Shown here: piece by piece, positions 1 through 9,993 of the stretch
Layout of the letters: each line of letters opens with the position of its first letter
Numbering within the stretch: the first letter of the stretch is position 1
Source of the DNA: Tessaracoccus defluvii
Lineage (GTDB): Bacteria > Actinomycetota > Actinomycetes > Propionibacteriales > Propionibacteriaceae
DNA length: 64,000 nucleotides
Assembly: GCF_014489575.1 (NCBI RefSeq)
Contig: NZ_CP060789.1
Coordinates: 310,001-374,000 of the forward strand
Direction of reading: 5' to 3'
Notes under the pieces: generated by a model
Databases searched by the model: none
The model's input: the letters and a program-made list of their open reading frames with translations, nothing else
Told to the model about the DNA's origin: nothing
Translations under genes and position numbers: made by a program

Positions 1-572
1 ACTCGTCCATCGCGCACGCCGGGTTCATCCTGGTCGGCGTCGTCGGCGCGGTCCCTGCGGCCGAGGGCGTCGCTGTGTCGTCGGTCGGGGCCGTCGCGTT
101 CTACATGCTGACCTACGGGATCGCGACGCTCGGCGCCTTCGCCATCGTGACGATGGTCCGTCGCTCCGGCGGCGAGGCCAACTCGATCGACGCGTGGAAG
201 GGGCTGGGCAAGCGCAACCCCATCGTTGCGGCGCTCATGACGCTGTTCATGCTGTCCTTCGCCGGCATCCCGCTGACGGCCGGATTCATCGGCAAGCTCA
301 CCGTCTTCGCGTCCGCGTGGGCCGGTGGCTACGGCTGGCTGGTGCTGGTGGCCGTCGTGATGAGCGCGATCGCCGCGGTCTTCTACTTCAAGGTCATCGT
401 GGCCATGTGGTTCCAGGACGCCGATCCGGCATCCGTCGGCATCGTCGAGGTGCCGTCCCTGTGGACCTGGTGCCTGCTGGCCGTCACGGGCGCAGCGACG
501 TTCATCCTGGGTATCATCCCGGGTGGGCTGCTGACGCTCTTCGGGGGCGTCACGTCCCAGTTCATCCGCTGA
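1..572 (+). CDS. nuoN: NADH-quinone oxidoreductase subunit N, C-terminal part
   Basis: Only the 3' end of the gene lies in the window; the open frame runs in from the left edge (first full codon at base 3). The start of the fragment reads SSIAHAGF, a signature of the NuoN/antiporter-like subunits of complex I. Several hydrophobic membrane segments follow, with a conserved stretch reading FMLSFAGIPLTAGFIGK around 245-297. NuoN is a membrane-arm subunit that takes part in proton translocation driven by quinone reduction. It is normally the last gene of the nuo operon, and the gene 20 bp downstream is a prenyl synthase of the kind that makes the menaquinone tail. Confidence 0.95.
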   Translation, partial: SSIAHAGFILVGVVGAVPAAEGVAVSSVGAVAFYMLTYGIATLGAFAIVTMVRRSGGEANSIDAWKGLGKRNPIVAALMTLFMLSFAGIPLTAGFIGKLTVFASAWAGGYGWLVLVAVVMSAIAAVFYFKVIVAMWFQDADPASVGIVEVPSLWTWCLLAVTGAATFILGIIPGGLLTLFGGVTSQFIR

Positions 573-592
573 CCTGACTGAGGAGAAGACCC

Positions 593-1558
593 GTGGCCGA
601 GGCCGCACTCGAGGCTGACCTCGCCGCCCTGCTGGAGACCTTCGAGCAGCAGCTCGTGGAGTCCGCCGTCGCCGGTTCCCCGTTCGTGACGGAGGCCGCC
701 CGGCACATCATCGACGCAGGGGGCAAGCGGTTCCGTCCGCTGCTCGTGTTCCTGTCGTCGCGCTTCGGCGGTGACACCGACCGGGACGACCTGATGCGGG
801 CGGCGCTCGTCATGGAGCTCACCCACGTGGCGAGCCTCTACCACGACGACGTCATGGACGCCGCCGACCTGCGTCGCGGTGCACCGTCGGCCAACAGGCT
901 GTGGGGCAACTCGGTCGCGATCCTCGTCGGAGACTTCCTGTTCGCCAGGGCGTCGACCACTGTGGCCGAGCTGGGCGTCGAGTACGTCATGTTGCAGGCG
1001 GAGACGTTCTCCCGGCTGGTGCAGGGGCAGATCGCGGAGACCAAGGGTCACGCCGCCGGCGAGGACCCGCTGGCCCACTATCTGCAGGTCATCGCGGACA
1101 AGACCGGCTCACTCATCGCCGCGTCCGCGCGCTTCGGGGGCATGGTCTCGGGCGCCTCGCCGGAGACGCTCGCGGCCCTGTCGGCGTTCGGGGAGGAGGT
1201 CGGCCTGGTGTTCCAGCTGTCCGACGACCTCATCGACATCACCTCCACCAGCACAGGCAAGACGCCGGGCACCGACCTGCGCGAAGGCGTCCCGACGCTG
1301 CCGGTGCTGATGCTCCGGGCCGAGGCCGACCCCGCCGACGCGGACCTGCTGGCACTCATCGAGGGGGACCTCGACTCCGATGAGGCCCTGGCCGAGGCGC
1401 TCGCCGCGCTCCGGGCCCATCCCGTCATGGCCCGTGCCAAGGCGGAGGTGGAGCGGCATGCGGAGATCGCCCGCGGCCACCTGGCGGGGCTGCCCGAGGG
1501 AGAGGCCAAGGACGCACTCCTTCGCGTGTGCGCGGAACTGGTCGACCGCACCAACTGA
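593..1558 (+). CDS. Polyprenyl diphosphate synthase (menaquinone side chain type)
   Basis: A 321-residue trans-isoprenyl diphosphate synthase. Both aspartate-rich motifs that bind the Mg-diphosphate of the allylic substrate and of isopentenyl diphosphate are present: DDVMD at residues 85-89 and DDLID at 211-215. GGKRFRP near residue 43 is the usual basic motif. The GTG start at 593 follows a GAGGAGAA ribosome-binding site, 20 bp after nuoN. In Actinobacteria this position after nuoN is usually held by the heptaprenyl/octaprenyl-type synthase for menaquinone, which fits a supply of quinone to complex I. Chain length cannot be read from sequence by eye, so no specific symbol is given. Confidence 0.9.
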   Translation: MAEAALEADLAALLETFEQQLVESAVAGSPFVTEAARHIIDAGGKRFRPLLVFLSSRFGGDTDRDDLMRAALVMELTHVASLYHDDVMDAADLRRGAPSANRLWGNSVAILVGDFLFARASTTVAELGVEYVMLQAETFSRLVQGQIAETKGHAAGEDPLAHYLQVIADKTGSLIAASARFGGMVSGASPETLAALSAFGEEVGLVFQLSDDLIDITSTSTGKTPGTDLREGVPTLPVLMLRAEADPADADLLALIEGDLDSDEALAEALAALRAHPVMARAKAEVERHAEIARGHLAGLPEGEAKDALLRVCAELVDRTN

Positions 1559-1686
1559 GCGGCGGTCGACGGTCCCTCCCGGGTTCCAGGCGGATCACCC
1601 TCGGCGGGTGATGCCGGTCCCTGGCCGGGTGGGTAGGGTGGGTAGGCGTGCGCACCGTGCGCCCACGAACCCGAAGGGACACCACC

Positions 1687-2190
1687 GTGTCTGAGCTCAT
1701 CATCATCGGCTACGACGACCACGAGACCGCCGAGCGCGCCCAGGAGGAGGTCCTGCGGCTCCGCCGCGACTTCGTCGTGGAGCTGTCCGGCATCGCCGTC
1801 GTCCGCGTCGACGACGACGGCAAGAAGCACATCGACACCCCGGGCGCCGTCGTGGCCGCCTCCGCGACGGGCGGCGCGCTCTGGGGCATGATCGTCGGGC
1901 TGCTGTTCCTGGTGCCCGGCGTGGGCCTCCTCATCGGCGGCGCCTGGGGTGCCCTGTCCGGGGCGGCGGCGAAGGCAGGCATCAACCGTGACCTGCGCTC
2001 CAGGGTGGACGGGCTCCTGTCGCCAGGGAAGGCGGCCCTCGTGGTGATGGCCCGCAAGCTCACCGAGGACAAGTTCGCCGCCGCGCTGGCCCCCTACGGC
2101 GGCACCGTGCTGAAGACGTCGCTGTCCGATGAGAACGAGCGGCTGCTCGCCGAGGAGCTCAGCACCGAGGAGGCCGGGACGCAGGCCTGA
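1687..2190 (+). CDS. DUF1269 family membrane-associated protein
   Basis: A 167-residue protein starting at the GTG at 1687 (MSELIIIGYDDHETAERA), chosen over an upstream in-frame start because GAAGGGA lies just before it. The fold resembles DUF1269 proteins: an N-terminal alpha/beta half with many charged residues, then a glycine/alanine-rich hydrophobic hairpin (about residues 60-95, LLFLVPGVGLLIGGAWGALS) and a charged C-terminal half. The glycine-zipper character suggests it associates with the membrane. No enzymatic motif is visible and the family has no firmly established function. Confidence 0.75.
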   Translation: MSELIIIGYDDHETAERAQEEVLRLRRDFVVELSGIAVVRVDDDGKKHIDTPGAVVAASATGGALWGMIVGLLFLVPGVGLLIGGAWGALSGAAAKAGINRDLRSRVDGLLSPGKAALVVMARKLTEDKFAAALAPYGGTVLKTSLSDENERLLAEELSTEEAGTQA

Positions 2191-2229
2191 GTCGGCCGTC
2201 CCACCCAGCCAGGAAGCAGGGGCCCACAC

Positions 2230-3782
2230 GTGACCGACGCCGTCCTCACGCTGATCATTCTCGGCCTCGCAGTCGTCCTCTTCGCCGTCGACCGGCTCCC
2301 CGTGGCCGGCGTCGCGCTCATCGTCCCGCTGGCGCTGTGGGGGACAGGGGTGCTGGACCTCGGAGAGGCGGTCGGCGGGTTCGGCGACCCGGTCGTCCTC
2401 TTCATCGCGTCGCTGTTCGTCGTGAGCGAGGCGCTCGATGCGAGCGGGGTGACGGCCTGGGTGGGGAACTTCGTGATCGAGCACGGCGGTCAGGGCCGGG
2501 CGCGGCTGCTGGTTGTCATCATGGTGACCGTCGCCGTCCTGACGGCGCTGATCAGCCCCAACGGTGCGGTCGCGGCGATGACCCCTGTCGTCGTCGTGAT
2601 CGCGCTGCGGTCGGGCCGGTCGCCCTCCGAGATGCTGCTGCCGACCGCCTTCGCGGCCCACGCGGGCTCCCTGCTCCTGCTCACCGGCTCCCCGGTGACC
2701 GTCCTGGCCTCCGACGCCATCGCCGACCAGGGTGGCAGGCAGCTCGGGCTGCTCGACATCGCGCTGATCGGTGGCCCGTTGCTGGTCTTCACGATCGCCG
2801 TCGTGCTCTTCGTGCCCCGCCTCATCCCGCACCGGACGGCGCCGGGGGTGCTGCGGGACCTCGGCGAGCACGGCGCACTGCTGGGGCGGCACTACGGCGT
2901 GGGGACCGAGGACCTCCTCTCCAAGGCGGAGGGCGCGGCGGAGTTCATCGTCCCGCCCAGGTCGCCGCTGGTCGGGGACCCCGTGTACCGGGGAATGCAC
3001 AACGAGGCGGGCGACCTGGTCGTCGTGGCGATCCATCACAAGGGGACGGACGTCCAGGAGCGGCACAGCCTCGTCGCCGGCGACACGCTGCTGCTGCGCG
3101 GCCCCTGGGAGGCGCTGGAGGCCATGGCGGCCAGGGGCGAGCTGATCGCCGTCGACGCCCCTGAGGCGGTCCGGCGGCAGGCCGTGCCGCTGGGCCGCGG
3201 TGCCCGCAGGACGTTGGCCGTGCTCGCCGGCATGGTGATCCTGCTGGCGACGGGGTTGGTGCCCCCGCCGGTCGTCGGGATCGTGGCAGCGCTGCTGCTC
3301 GTCGTCCTCGGGGTGCTGAGCGTCGAGCAGGCCTACCACGGGATCTCGTGGACGACCGTGATCCTCGTCGGCGGCATGTTGTCGCTGTCCGCCGCCATGC
3401 AGAGCAGCGGGGCGGCCGGCATGCTGGCGGAGGCGCTCGTCACCCTCGTCGGCGATGCGGGCCCGTACGCGTTGCTGGCCGGGATGTTCGTCATCACCGC
3501 CGTGCTCGGGCAGCTGATCAGCAACACGGCCACGGCCCTCGTCATGATCCCGATCGGCATCTCGGCGGCGGAGCAGCTCGGCGTGTCGTACGTGCCCTCG
3601 TGGTCGCCATCGCCGTCTTCGCCGCCGGCGCCCTCCTCACCCCGATCGCCACGCCGGCGAATCTGATGGTGATGGAGGCCGGCGGCTACCGGTTCGGCGA
3701 CTACTGGAAGCTCGGCCTGCCGTTGCTGCTCGGCTACGGCGCGGCCGGCATTTTCCTCGTGCCGCTCATCTGGCCCCTGTGA
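2230..3782 (+). CDS. SLC13/DASS-type anion transporter with TrkA-C domain (frameshift in sequence)
   Basis: Restored length about 517 residues from a GTG start. Hydrophobic helices at residues 1-200 include a SPNGAVAAMTPVVVV stretch typical of divalent anion:Na+ symporters. A soluble segment (about 235-320, FIVPPRSPLVGDPVY and so on) matches a TrkA-C/RCK_C module, and a second membrane half follows with ISNTATALVMIPIG, the second symporter signature. The frame breaks near 3588-3591: one frame runs into low-complexity Ser/Pro, while the next carries the expected end (LVVAIAVFAAGALLTPIATPANL...). One missing base, probably a C giving TAC CGT, restores it. Likely substrates are di- or tricarboxylates or sulfate; this cannot be decided from sequence. 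Confidence 0.8.
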
Positions 3783-3785
3783 CGC

Positions 3786-5736
3786 TTACCAGATCGTGAC
3801 GCGGTCCTCGGGGGCCAGCCACAGAGCGTCGCCCTCCCGGACGTCGAACGCTGCGTAGAACGCGTCGAGGTTGCGGACGATCTGGTTGCAGCGGAACTCG
3901 CTGGGGGAGTGCGGGTCCGTGGCCAGCAGCATCCGCGCCGCCTCCGGGCGGCGCTTGCCCCGCCAGGCCTGCGCCCAGCCGAGGAAGAAGCGCTGCGCCG
4001 GGGTCAGGCCGTCGATCGGCGCGCCGGCGGGATCTCCTCCGGCGCGGAGCCATGCGGCGTAGGCGATGCCGAGGCCGCCGAGGTCGCCGATGTTCTCGCC
4101 GACGGTGAGCTTCCCGTTGACGCCGGTCGTCCCGGTCACGCCGTCGGGCTGCAGCCCTCGAACTGGTCGACGAGCCGGCCGGCGAGCCCTCGAAGGCCTC
4201 GCGGTCCGCGGGCTGCCACCAGTCGCGGAGCCTGCCGTCGCCGTCGCAGGTGGACCCCTTGTCGTCGAAGCCGTGGCCGATCTCGTGGCCGATCACGGCG
4301 CCGATGGCGCCGTAGTTGACGGCGTCGTCGGCGTCGGCGTTGAAGAACGGCGGCTGCAGGATGGCGGCGGGGAAGACGATCTCGTTGCGCAGCGGGTGGT
4401 AGTAGGCGTTGACGGTCTGCGGGAACATCTGCCACTCGTCGCGGTCCACCGGTCGGCCCGCCCGGCCCATGGTCCAGTCCAGCTCGAACGAGTTGGCGGC
4501 CAGCACGTTGGCGATCAGGTCGTCCGGGTCGACGGTGAGCGCCGAGTAGTCGCGCCACTTCGCCGGATAGCCGATCTTGGGGGTGAACTGGGCCAGCTTG
4601 CGCAGGGCCTCTGCCCTGGTGTCGTCGGTCATCCAGTCGAGGGTGGAGATCGAGTCGTGGTAGGCGAGCAGCAGGTTCGACACCAGGGTGTCCATCGCCG
4701 CCTTCTTCTCCGGCGCGAAGTGCCGCTGCACGTAGAGCCGGCCGATCGCCTCGCCGAGGACGCCCTCGGTGAATGCGACCCCACGCTTCCAGCGGGGCCG
4801 CTGCTCCTCGTTGCCGGAGAGCGTGCGCTCGTAGAAGTCGAACCGTGCGGTCACGAACTCGTCGCTGAGGTACGGGGCGAGGCCGGAGACGGCCTTCCAG
4901 CGCGCCCAGCTCTGCCACGCGGTCAGCGGCTCCGACGCCAGCAGCGGCGTGGCCCCCTCCAGGAACGACGGCTGCGACACGATCAGCTGCTCCAGCCGGT
5001 CGGCCGGGATCCCCGCGCCAGCCAGGAACGAGTCCCAGTCGAAGTCGGGCGTCGCGGCACGCACCTCCGCCAGGGTCATCGGGTTGTACATGGCGCGGAG
5101 GTCGCGCAGCCGGACCCGGTCCCAGTGATGGGCGGCGATGCGGGTCTCGAGGGCGAGGACGGCGGCGGCCTGCTCTGCGGCGTCGCCGAAGCCGGCCAGT
5201 GTCAGCATGGTCTCGATGTGGGCGGTGTACTTCTCCCGGATCTCGGCGTGCTCGTCGAGACGGTAGTAGGCCTCGTCCGGCAGGCCGAGGCCGCCCTGGG
5301 TGAGGAACAGTGCGTAGCGGCCTGGGTCGCCGGGATCGGCCTCCTCGTACATGTACACCAGCGGGCTCAGCCCGTGCCGCAGGGACCAGCCGAGGTGGCG
5401 GACGAAGGCGGCGGCCGAATCGATGCGGCTGATGGAGTTCAGGATGGGGTGCAGCGGGGTCGCGCCCAGCGCCTCGATGCGTTCGGTGTTCATGAACGAC
5501 CCGTACAGGGCGGCGACGCGGCCCTCGTCAGTGGTGCGGTCTCCCATGGGCAGGTCGACGATCAGCTGCAGCACGTCGCGCTCGGCCTGGTCATGCAGGT
5601 CGGTGAAGCCGCCGGCGGACGACTTGTCGGGCGCGATGGTAGCCGTGGCCAGCCAGGTGCCGTTCATGTACCGGAAGAGGTCGTCCTGGGGGCGGACCGA
5701 CGGGTCTGCGTGTTCAAAGCTCAGCGCTGAAGTCAT
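3786..5736 (-). CDS. M13 family zinc metallopeptidase (two frameshifts in sequence)
   Basis: Restored length about 650 residues. The zinc site HEIGH lies at residues 484-488, the substrate-binding NAYY lies upstream of it, and ENIGD supplies the third zinc ligand downstream; the protein ends in the family's typical VTIW. No signal peptide is visible, so a cytoplasmic PepO-like oligopeptidase is likely. The region 4139-4185 needs two inserted bases: EGLAGRLVDQFEG is broken where GGCC appears as GGC, and LQPDGVTG is broken in the same way a few codons later. All catalytic residues are intact, so these look like sequencing errors. The gene converges with the SLC13 gene. Confidence 0.88.
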
Positions 5737-5766
5737 GTCTGCCAGCGTAGCGGGGCCCCGCGACGG

Positions 5767-7020
5767 TCAGTTCCAGGTCACCCAGACGTCGGCCCCCGTG
5801 GTGCCCGTCATCGCCGCCTGCGCCGTCGCGGTGTAGACCGTCGTCGTCCCGGCCGAGGTGGAACCATCGGCGAAGGTCATGCTCGCGTGGGCGGCGATGT
5901 TGACGGCCAGCACGGCATAGGCCTGGTCGTCCGCCGACAGGGTCGCCCTCGCGTTGGAGAAGGGCGCGTTGTCCAGGTGCCACTGCAGCGTCTGCGGCTG
6001 CTTGCGGACCTGCACGCTGACGGGGCAGCCCTCCGGCTGCGCCGAACTGGACGCCAGGCACGTGTTGAGGGAGCGGCGGGCGGCGTCGAGGAATGCGGAG
6101 CGCCCCGCCTCCGTGAGCTCCGGCGTGGCCGTCTGCGTGGACAGGTCGGCGCGCCACAGCGAGCGCACCGTGAAGTCGTTGGCGCTGGGGTAGTCGACGA
6201 AGGGAAGCCCCGTGGTCATGTCGTAGCGGCCGGGCACCAGTTCGTAGGTCTGGCCCGGCTGGACCTGCTGGCCGTTGATCAACAACGGCACGCTGCCGGA
6301 GCCGGCGAACTGGATGCGGACCTCGAGGGTGGTCCTCGTCAGCTGGAAGGCGCCTGAGTCGGTCCGGTTCAGCTGCATCGTGGCGTCCACCTGCTCGCCG
6401 CCGACCTGGTAGCGGACCTCGACCTCGGTGGCCTCGGGGTCGGTGGTCAGGATCTCGACGTCGCTGATCCGGCCGAGTTCCGCGGTGCGGGCGAAGACGG
6501 CCGGGCTGATGAGGGCCTCGCTGCCCGTCCCGCGCGGACCCATGGCCAGGGCGAGCTCGATGTCGCCGGCGGCCAGCGCGTCGAAGTAGCGGGAGACGAC
6601 CTCCTGCGGGGTCGTGCTGGAGACCTGCTGGGAGTTCGTGGCGGTCGGCTTCACGATCACCTTGGGATCGTCGACGCGGGGCCGGAACCAGGTGACGTGC
6701 GCGAATCCCGCGAAGATGCCGAGCAGCAGGATCGCCACCAGACCGGCGAGCAGGCCGCGCACGGGCAGCGGCCGGCGCTGGGCCTCCTCCTCGACGACCG
6801 GCGCCTCGAAGCGGCTGTGGTCGCGGGCGCGGGTCAGGACGGACTGCATGCCGCGGGCGTCGAACTGTGGCTCGAGGCGTGGGGCGCCCGGCCCCGGCGC
6901 AGCCGCCCCCTGCGCCAGTGGTCGCACGGGGGTCGCCTGATGCTGGGGGCCGGCCGGGCCGCCGGAATGATCGGGGCGCGGGGCGGTGGGATGCCAACCG
7001 TCGCCGTGCCCCATGCTCAT
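5767..7020 (-). CDS. Hypothetical membrane-anchored protein, korAB operon
   Basis: A 417-residue protein that I cannot assign to a family. Residues 1-85 are proline- and glycine-rich and probably cytoplasmic, about 88-111 form one transmembrane helix (LLAGLVAILLLGIFAGFAHV), and the rest is a likely extracytoplasmic beta-rich domain with a two-cysteine segment (NTCLASSSAQPEGC). A short block after the helix (EVVSRYFDALAAGDIELALA) resembles the opening helix of NTF2-like/DUF4878-type folds. The ATG at 7020 overlaps the korB stop as ATGA, suggesting translational coupling; an in-frame start 18 bp upstream is less likely. A role linked to KorAB is not supported beyond gene order. Confidence 0.6.
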   Translation of the reverse strand: MSMGHGDGWHPTAPRPDHSGGPAGPQHQATPVRPLAQGAAAPGPGAPRLEPQFDARGMQSVLTRARDHSRFEAPVVEEEAQRRPLPVRGLLAGLVAILLLGIFAGFAHVTWFRPRVDDPKVIVKPTATNSQQVSSTTPQEVVSRYFDALAAGDIELALAMGPRGTGSEALISPAVFARTAELGRISDVEILTTDPEATEVEVRYQVGGEQVDATMQLNRTDSGAFQLTRTTLEVRIQFAGSGSVPLLINGQQVQPGQTYELVPGRYDMTTGLPFVDYPSANDFTVRSLWRADLSTQTATPELTEAGRSAFLDAARRSLNTCLASSSAQPEGCPVSVQVRKQPQTLQWHLDNAPFSNARATLSADDQAYAVLAVNIAAHASMTFADGSTSAGTTTVYTATAQAAMTGTTGADVWVTWN

Positions 7021-8063
7021 CGCTCGTCCGCCTCCCACGTGTCCGTGCCTGCGATCACCGAGGCTAGCGCCGCCGCGGGGTCAGGCGCCCTGACTGCGTC
7101 GATCTGCTCGCGTGTCAGGTCGTCGTAGGAGGGACGCTGCACGCGACGGAAGATACCGATGGGTGCCTGCCGCATCACACCCGGCTCGGTCAGCCGCGAC
7201 AGGGAGAACGCCAGCGAGGGATCCTCCCGCGTCTCGTCGTGGACCACGATGCGGGTCGGGTCGGCCTCGGTCACCGGCTGGACGCGGATGTCGCCGTCCT
7301 CCCCGCGCACGACGCAGTACTCGCCGCCGCCGAAGACGATGGGCTCGCCGTGCCGCAGCGAGATCAGCGATCCCTCCGGGCCCTTCAGCGTCGAGAACGC
7401 GTCGTCGTTGAAGATGGGGCAGTTCTGGTAGATCTCGACCAGCGCGGAGCCACGGTGACGGGCGGCCGCCGTCAGGACGTCGGTCAGGTGCGTGCGATCG
7501 GAGTCGACGGAGCGCGCCACGAAGGTCGCCTCGGCGCCCAGCGCCAGCGAGACCGGGTTGAAGGGCGTGTCGAGGGAGCCGTACGGCGTCGACTTGGTGA
7601 CCTTGCCCGGCTCGGAGGTGGGGGAGTACTGCCCCTTGGTGAGGCCGTAGATGCGGTTGTTGAACAGCATCACGGTCAGGTTCACGTTGCGTCGCATCGC
7701 GTGGATGAGGTGGTTGCCACCGATCGACAGGGCGTCGCCGTCACCCGCGACCACCCACACGTTGAGGTCGGGACGCGTGAGCGCGACACCGGTCGCGATC
7801 GCGGGGGCCCGGCCGTGGATCGAGTGCATGCCGTAGGCGTCCACGTAGTACGGGAACCGCGACGCGCAGCCGATGCCGGAGATCAGGACGGTGTTCTCGC
7901 GGCGCAGCCCGAGCGTGGCCATCATCGACTGGAAGGTGGCCAGGATCGAGTAGTCGCCGCAGCCGGGGCACCAGCGGACCTCCTGGTCGCTGGTGAAGTC
8001 CTTCTTCGTGAGCGGTTCGATGCTCAGCGGGATGCGGGCCAGGCCGTCGGTGAGGCCGCTCAT
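7017..8063 (-). CDS. korB: 2-oxoacid:ferredoxin oxidoreductase, beta subunit
   Basis: A 348-residue thiamine-diphosphate-binding subunit. The cysteines that hold the catalytic 4Fe-4S cluster in this family are at residues 32, 35 (WCPGCGDY), 66 and 215. GDGD at 107-110 begins the Mg/ThDP motif that ends with NN at 135-136. With KorA it would oxidatively decarboxylate a 2-oxoacid (2-oxoglutarate by similarity of the pair) to the acyl-CoA and reduce ferredoxin. It overlaps korA by 4 bp and the next gene by 4 bp, so the three probably form one transcript. Confidence 0.92.
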   Translation of the reverse strand: MSGLTDGLARIPLSIEPLTKKDFTSDQEVRWCPGCGDYSILATFQSMMATLGLRRENTVLISGIGCASRFPYYVDAYGMHSIHGRAPAIATGVALTRPDLNVWVVAGDGDALSIGGNHLIHAMRRNVNLTVMLFNNRIYGLTKGQYSPTSEPGKVTKSTPYGSLDTPFNPVSLALGAEATFVARSVDSDRTHLTDVLTAAARHRGSALVEIYQNCPIFNDDAFSTLKGPEGSLISLRHGEPIVFGGGEYCVVRGEDGDIRVQPVTEADPTRIVVHDETREDPSLAFSLSRLTEPGVMRQAPIGIFRRVQRPSYDDLTREQIDAVRAPDPAAALASVIAGTDTWEADER

Positions 8064-9934
8064 CGGTTCTCCTCCTGGAGCGAGTCGATCTCGGCGATGA
8101 CGTCGGCCTCGAGCTCCGAGATGGAGATCGGCAGGCCGCGGACGCGCGAGTAGCTGGTGATCTCGACGAGGTAGCGGGCCTGCAGCAGGCCGGCCAGCTG
8201 GCCGAGGTTCATCTCGGGCACCACCACGCGGTCGTAGCCGCGCAGCACGTCGCCGAGGTTGGCGGGCATGGGGTTCAGGTGACGCAGGTGCGCCGTGGCG
8301 ACGGCGCGCCCCGTCTTGCGGATGCGGCGGGCCGCGGCCGTGATCGGGCCGTAGGTCGAGCCCCAGCCGAGCAGCAGCACGCGGGCCTCGCCCGAATCGT
8401 CGTCGACCTCCACGTCGGGGATGTCGGCGACGATCCCGTCGATCTTGGCCTGGCGGGTGCGGACCATGAGCTCGTGGTTGTCGGGGTCGTAGGACACGTC
8501 GCCGGTGAGCGCCGCCTTCTCGATGCCGCCGATGCGGTGCTCCAGCCCGGGGGTGCCGGGGATGGCCCAGGCGCGGGCCAGGGTCTCCGGGTCACGCTTG
8601 TACGGCTGGAACTCGGCCTTGCCCGCGTCCGTGACGGCGTTGGGTTCGGTGGCGAAGCCGGGAACGATCTGGGGGATCGCGTCCAGGTCCGGGAGCCGCC
8701 ACGGCTCGGCGCCGTTGGCGAGGTAGCCGTCGCTCAGCATGATCACCGGGGTGCGGTACTTGACGGCGATGCGGCACGCCTCGATGGCGGTGTCGAAGCA
8801 GTCGGTCGACGAACGGGCCGCCAGCACGGGGATGGGGGCCTCGCCGTTGCGGCCGTTGATGGCCTGCAGCAGGTCGGCCTGCTCCGTCTTCGTCGGCATG
8901 CCCGTCGACGGTCCGGCGCGCTGCACGTTGACGACGACCAGCGGCAGCTCGGTCATCACGCCCAGCGAGATGGTCTCCGACTTCAGCGCGACGCCGGGAC
9001 CCGACGTGGTCGTGACGCCCAGCGAGCCAGCGAACGACGCGCCCAGCGCGGCGCCGGCGGCGGCGATCTCGTCCTCCGCCTGGAAGGTCATCACGCCGAC
9101 GTCCTTGCGCTTGCTGAGCTCGTGCAGGATGTCGGAGGCCGGGGTGATGGGGTAGGAGCCGAGGAACAGCTGCATGCCGGCCTTCTGGGCGCCGACCATG
9201 AGGCCGTAGGCCGTGGCGAGGTTGCCGGAGATCTGGCGGTAACGCCCCTTCGGCATCGGCGCCGGGGCCACCTGGTACTGGACCTCGAACACCTCGGTGG
9301 TCTCGCCGAAGGCGTAGCCGGCCTTGAATGCGGCGATGTTGGCGTCGCGGATGACGGGCTTCTTCGCAAACTTCTGCGCGAGGAAGTCGGTGGTGCCCTC
9401 GGTGGGGCGCGAGTAGAGCCAGCTGAGCATGCCCAGCGCGAACATGTTCTTGGTGCGGGAGGCGTCGCGTCGGGTCAGCCCGAACTCGGCGACGGCGCCG
9501 GTGGCCAGACCCGTCAGGTCCAGCGCGTGCACCGAGTAGCTGCTGAGCGTGCCGTCCTCGAGCGGGTTGGTGGCCCAGCCGATCTTGGCGAGGTTGCGTT
9601 TGGTGAAGTCGGCGGTGTCGACGATGATGACGCCGCCCTTGGGCAGGTCACGGAGGTTCGCCTTGAGCGCCGCCGGGTTCATGGCGACGAGGACGTCCGG
9701 GACGTCGCCCGGGGTGACGATATCGAAGTCCGCGAAGTGCAGCTGGAAGCTGCTGACGCCCGGCAGGGTGCCCTGCGGGGCGCGGATCTCGGCGGGAAAG
9801 TTGGGGAGGGTGGCGATGTCGTTGCCGAAAATCGCGGTTTCCGCCGTGAAGCGGTCACCGGTCAGCTGCATACCATCGCCCGAGTCGCCTGCGAAGCGGA
9901 TCACAACTCGCTGCAGGGGCAGTCGATCAGGCAC
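8060..9934 (-). CDS. korA: 2-oxoacid:ferredoxin oxidoreductase, fused gamma-alpha subunit
   Basis: A 624-residue subunit with the gamma domain first (about 1-190, beginning VVIRFAGDSGDGMQLTG) and the alpha/pyrimidine-binding domain after it; YPITPAS at 261-267 is the alpha-domain signature. Such gamma-alpha fusions paired with a short KorB are the usual actinobacterial form of 2-oxoglutarate:ferredoxin oxidoreductase, which can replace or supplement the 2-oxoglutarate dehydrogenase complex. The GTG start at 9934 lies 59 bp after the stop of the helicase gene, which runs in the same direction. Exact substrate (2-oxoglutarate or pyruvate) is inferred from family resemblance. Confidence 0.92.
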   Translation of the reverse strand: MPDRLPLQRVVIRFAGDSGDGMQLTGDRFTAETAIFGNDIATLPNFPAEIRAPQGTLPGVSSFQLHFADFDIVTPGDVPDVLVAMNPAALKANLRDLPKGGVIIVDTADFTKRNLAKIGWATNPLEDGTLSSYSVHALDLTGLATGAVAEFGLTRRDASRTKNMFALGMLSWLYSRPTEGTTDFLAQKFAKKPVIRDANIAAFKAGYAFGETTEVFEVQYQVAPAPMPKGRYRQISGNLATAYGLMVGAQKAGMQLFLGSYPITPASDILHELSKRKDVGVMTFQAEDEIAAAGAALGASFAGSLGVTTTSGPGVALKSETISLGVMTELPLVVVNVQRAGPSTGMPTKTEQADLLQAINGRNGEAPIPVLAARSSTDCFDTAIEACRIAVKYRTPVIMLSDGYLANGAEPWRLPDLDAIPQIVPGFATEPNAVTDAGKAEFQPYKRDPETLARAWAIPGTPGLEHRIGGIEKAALTGDVSYDPDNHELMVRTRQAKIDGIVADIPDVEVDDDSGEARVLLLGWGSTYGPITAAARRIRKTGRAVATAHLRHLNPMPANLGDVLRGYDRVVVPEMNLGQLAGLLQARYLVEITSYSRVRGLPISISELEADVIAEIDSLQEENR

Positions 9935-9993
9935 GTGTTACCTCGGTCTAGTGGGCGTACGGACCCATTCTAGGCCCACGCCCCGAGAGGCCC

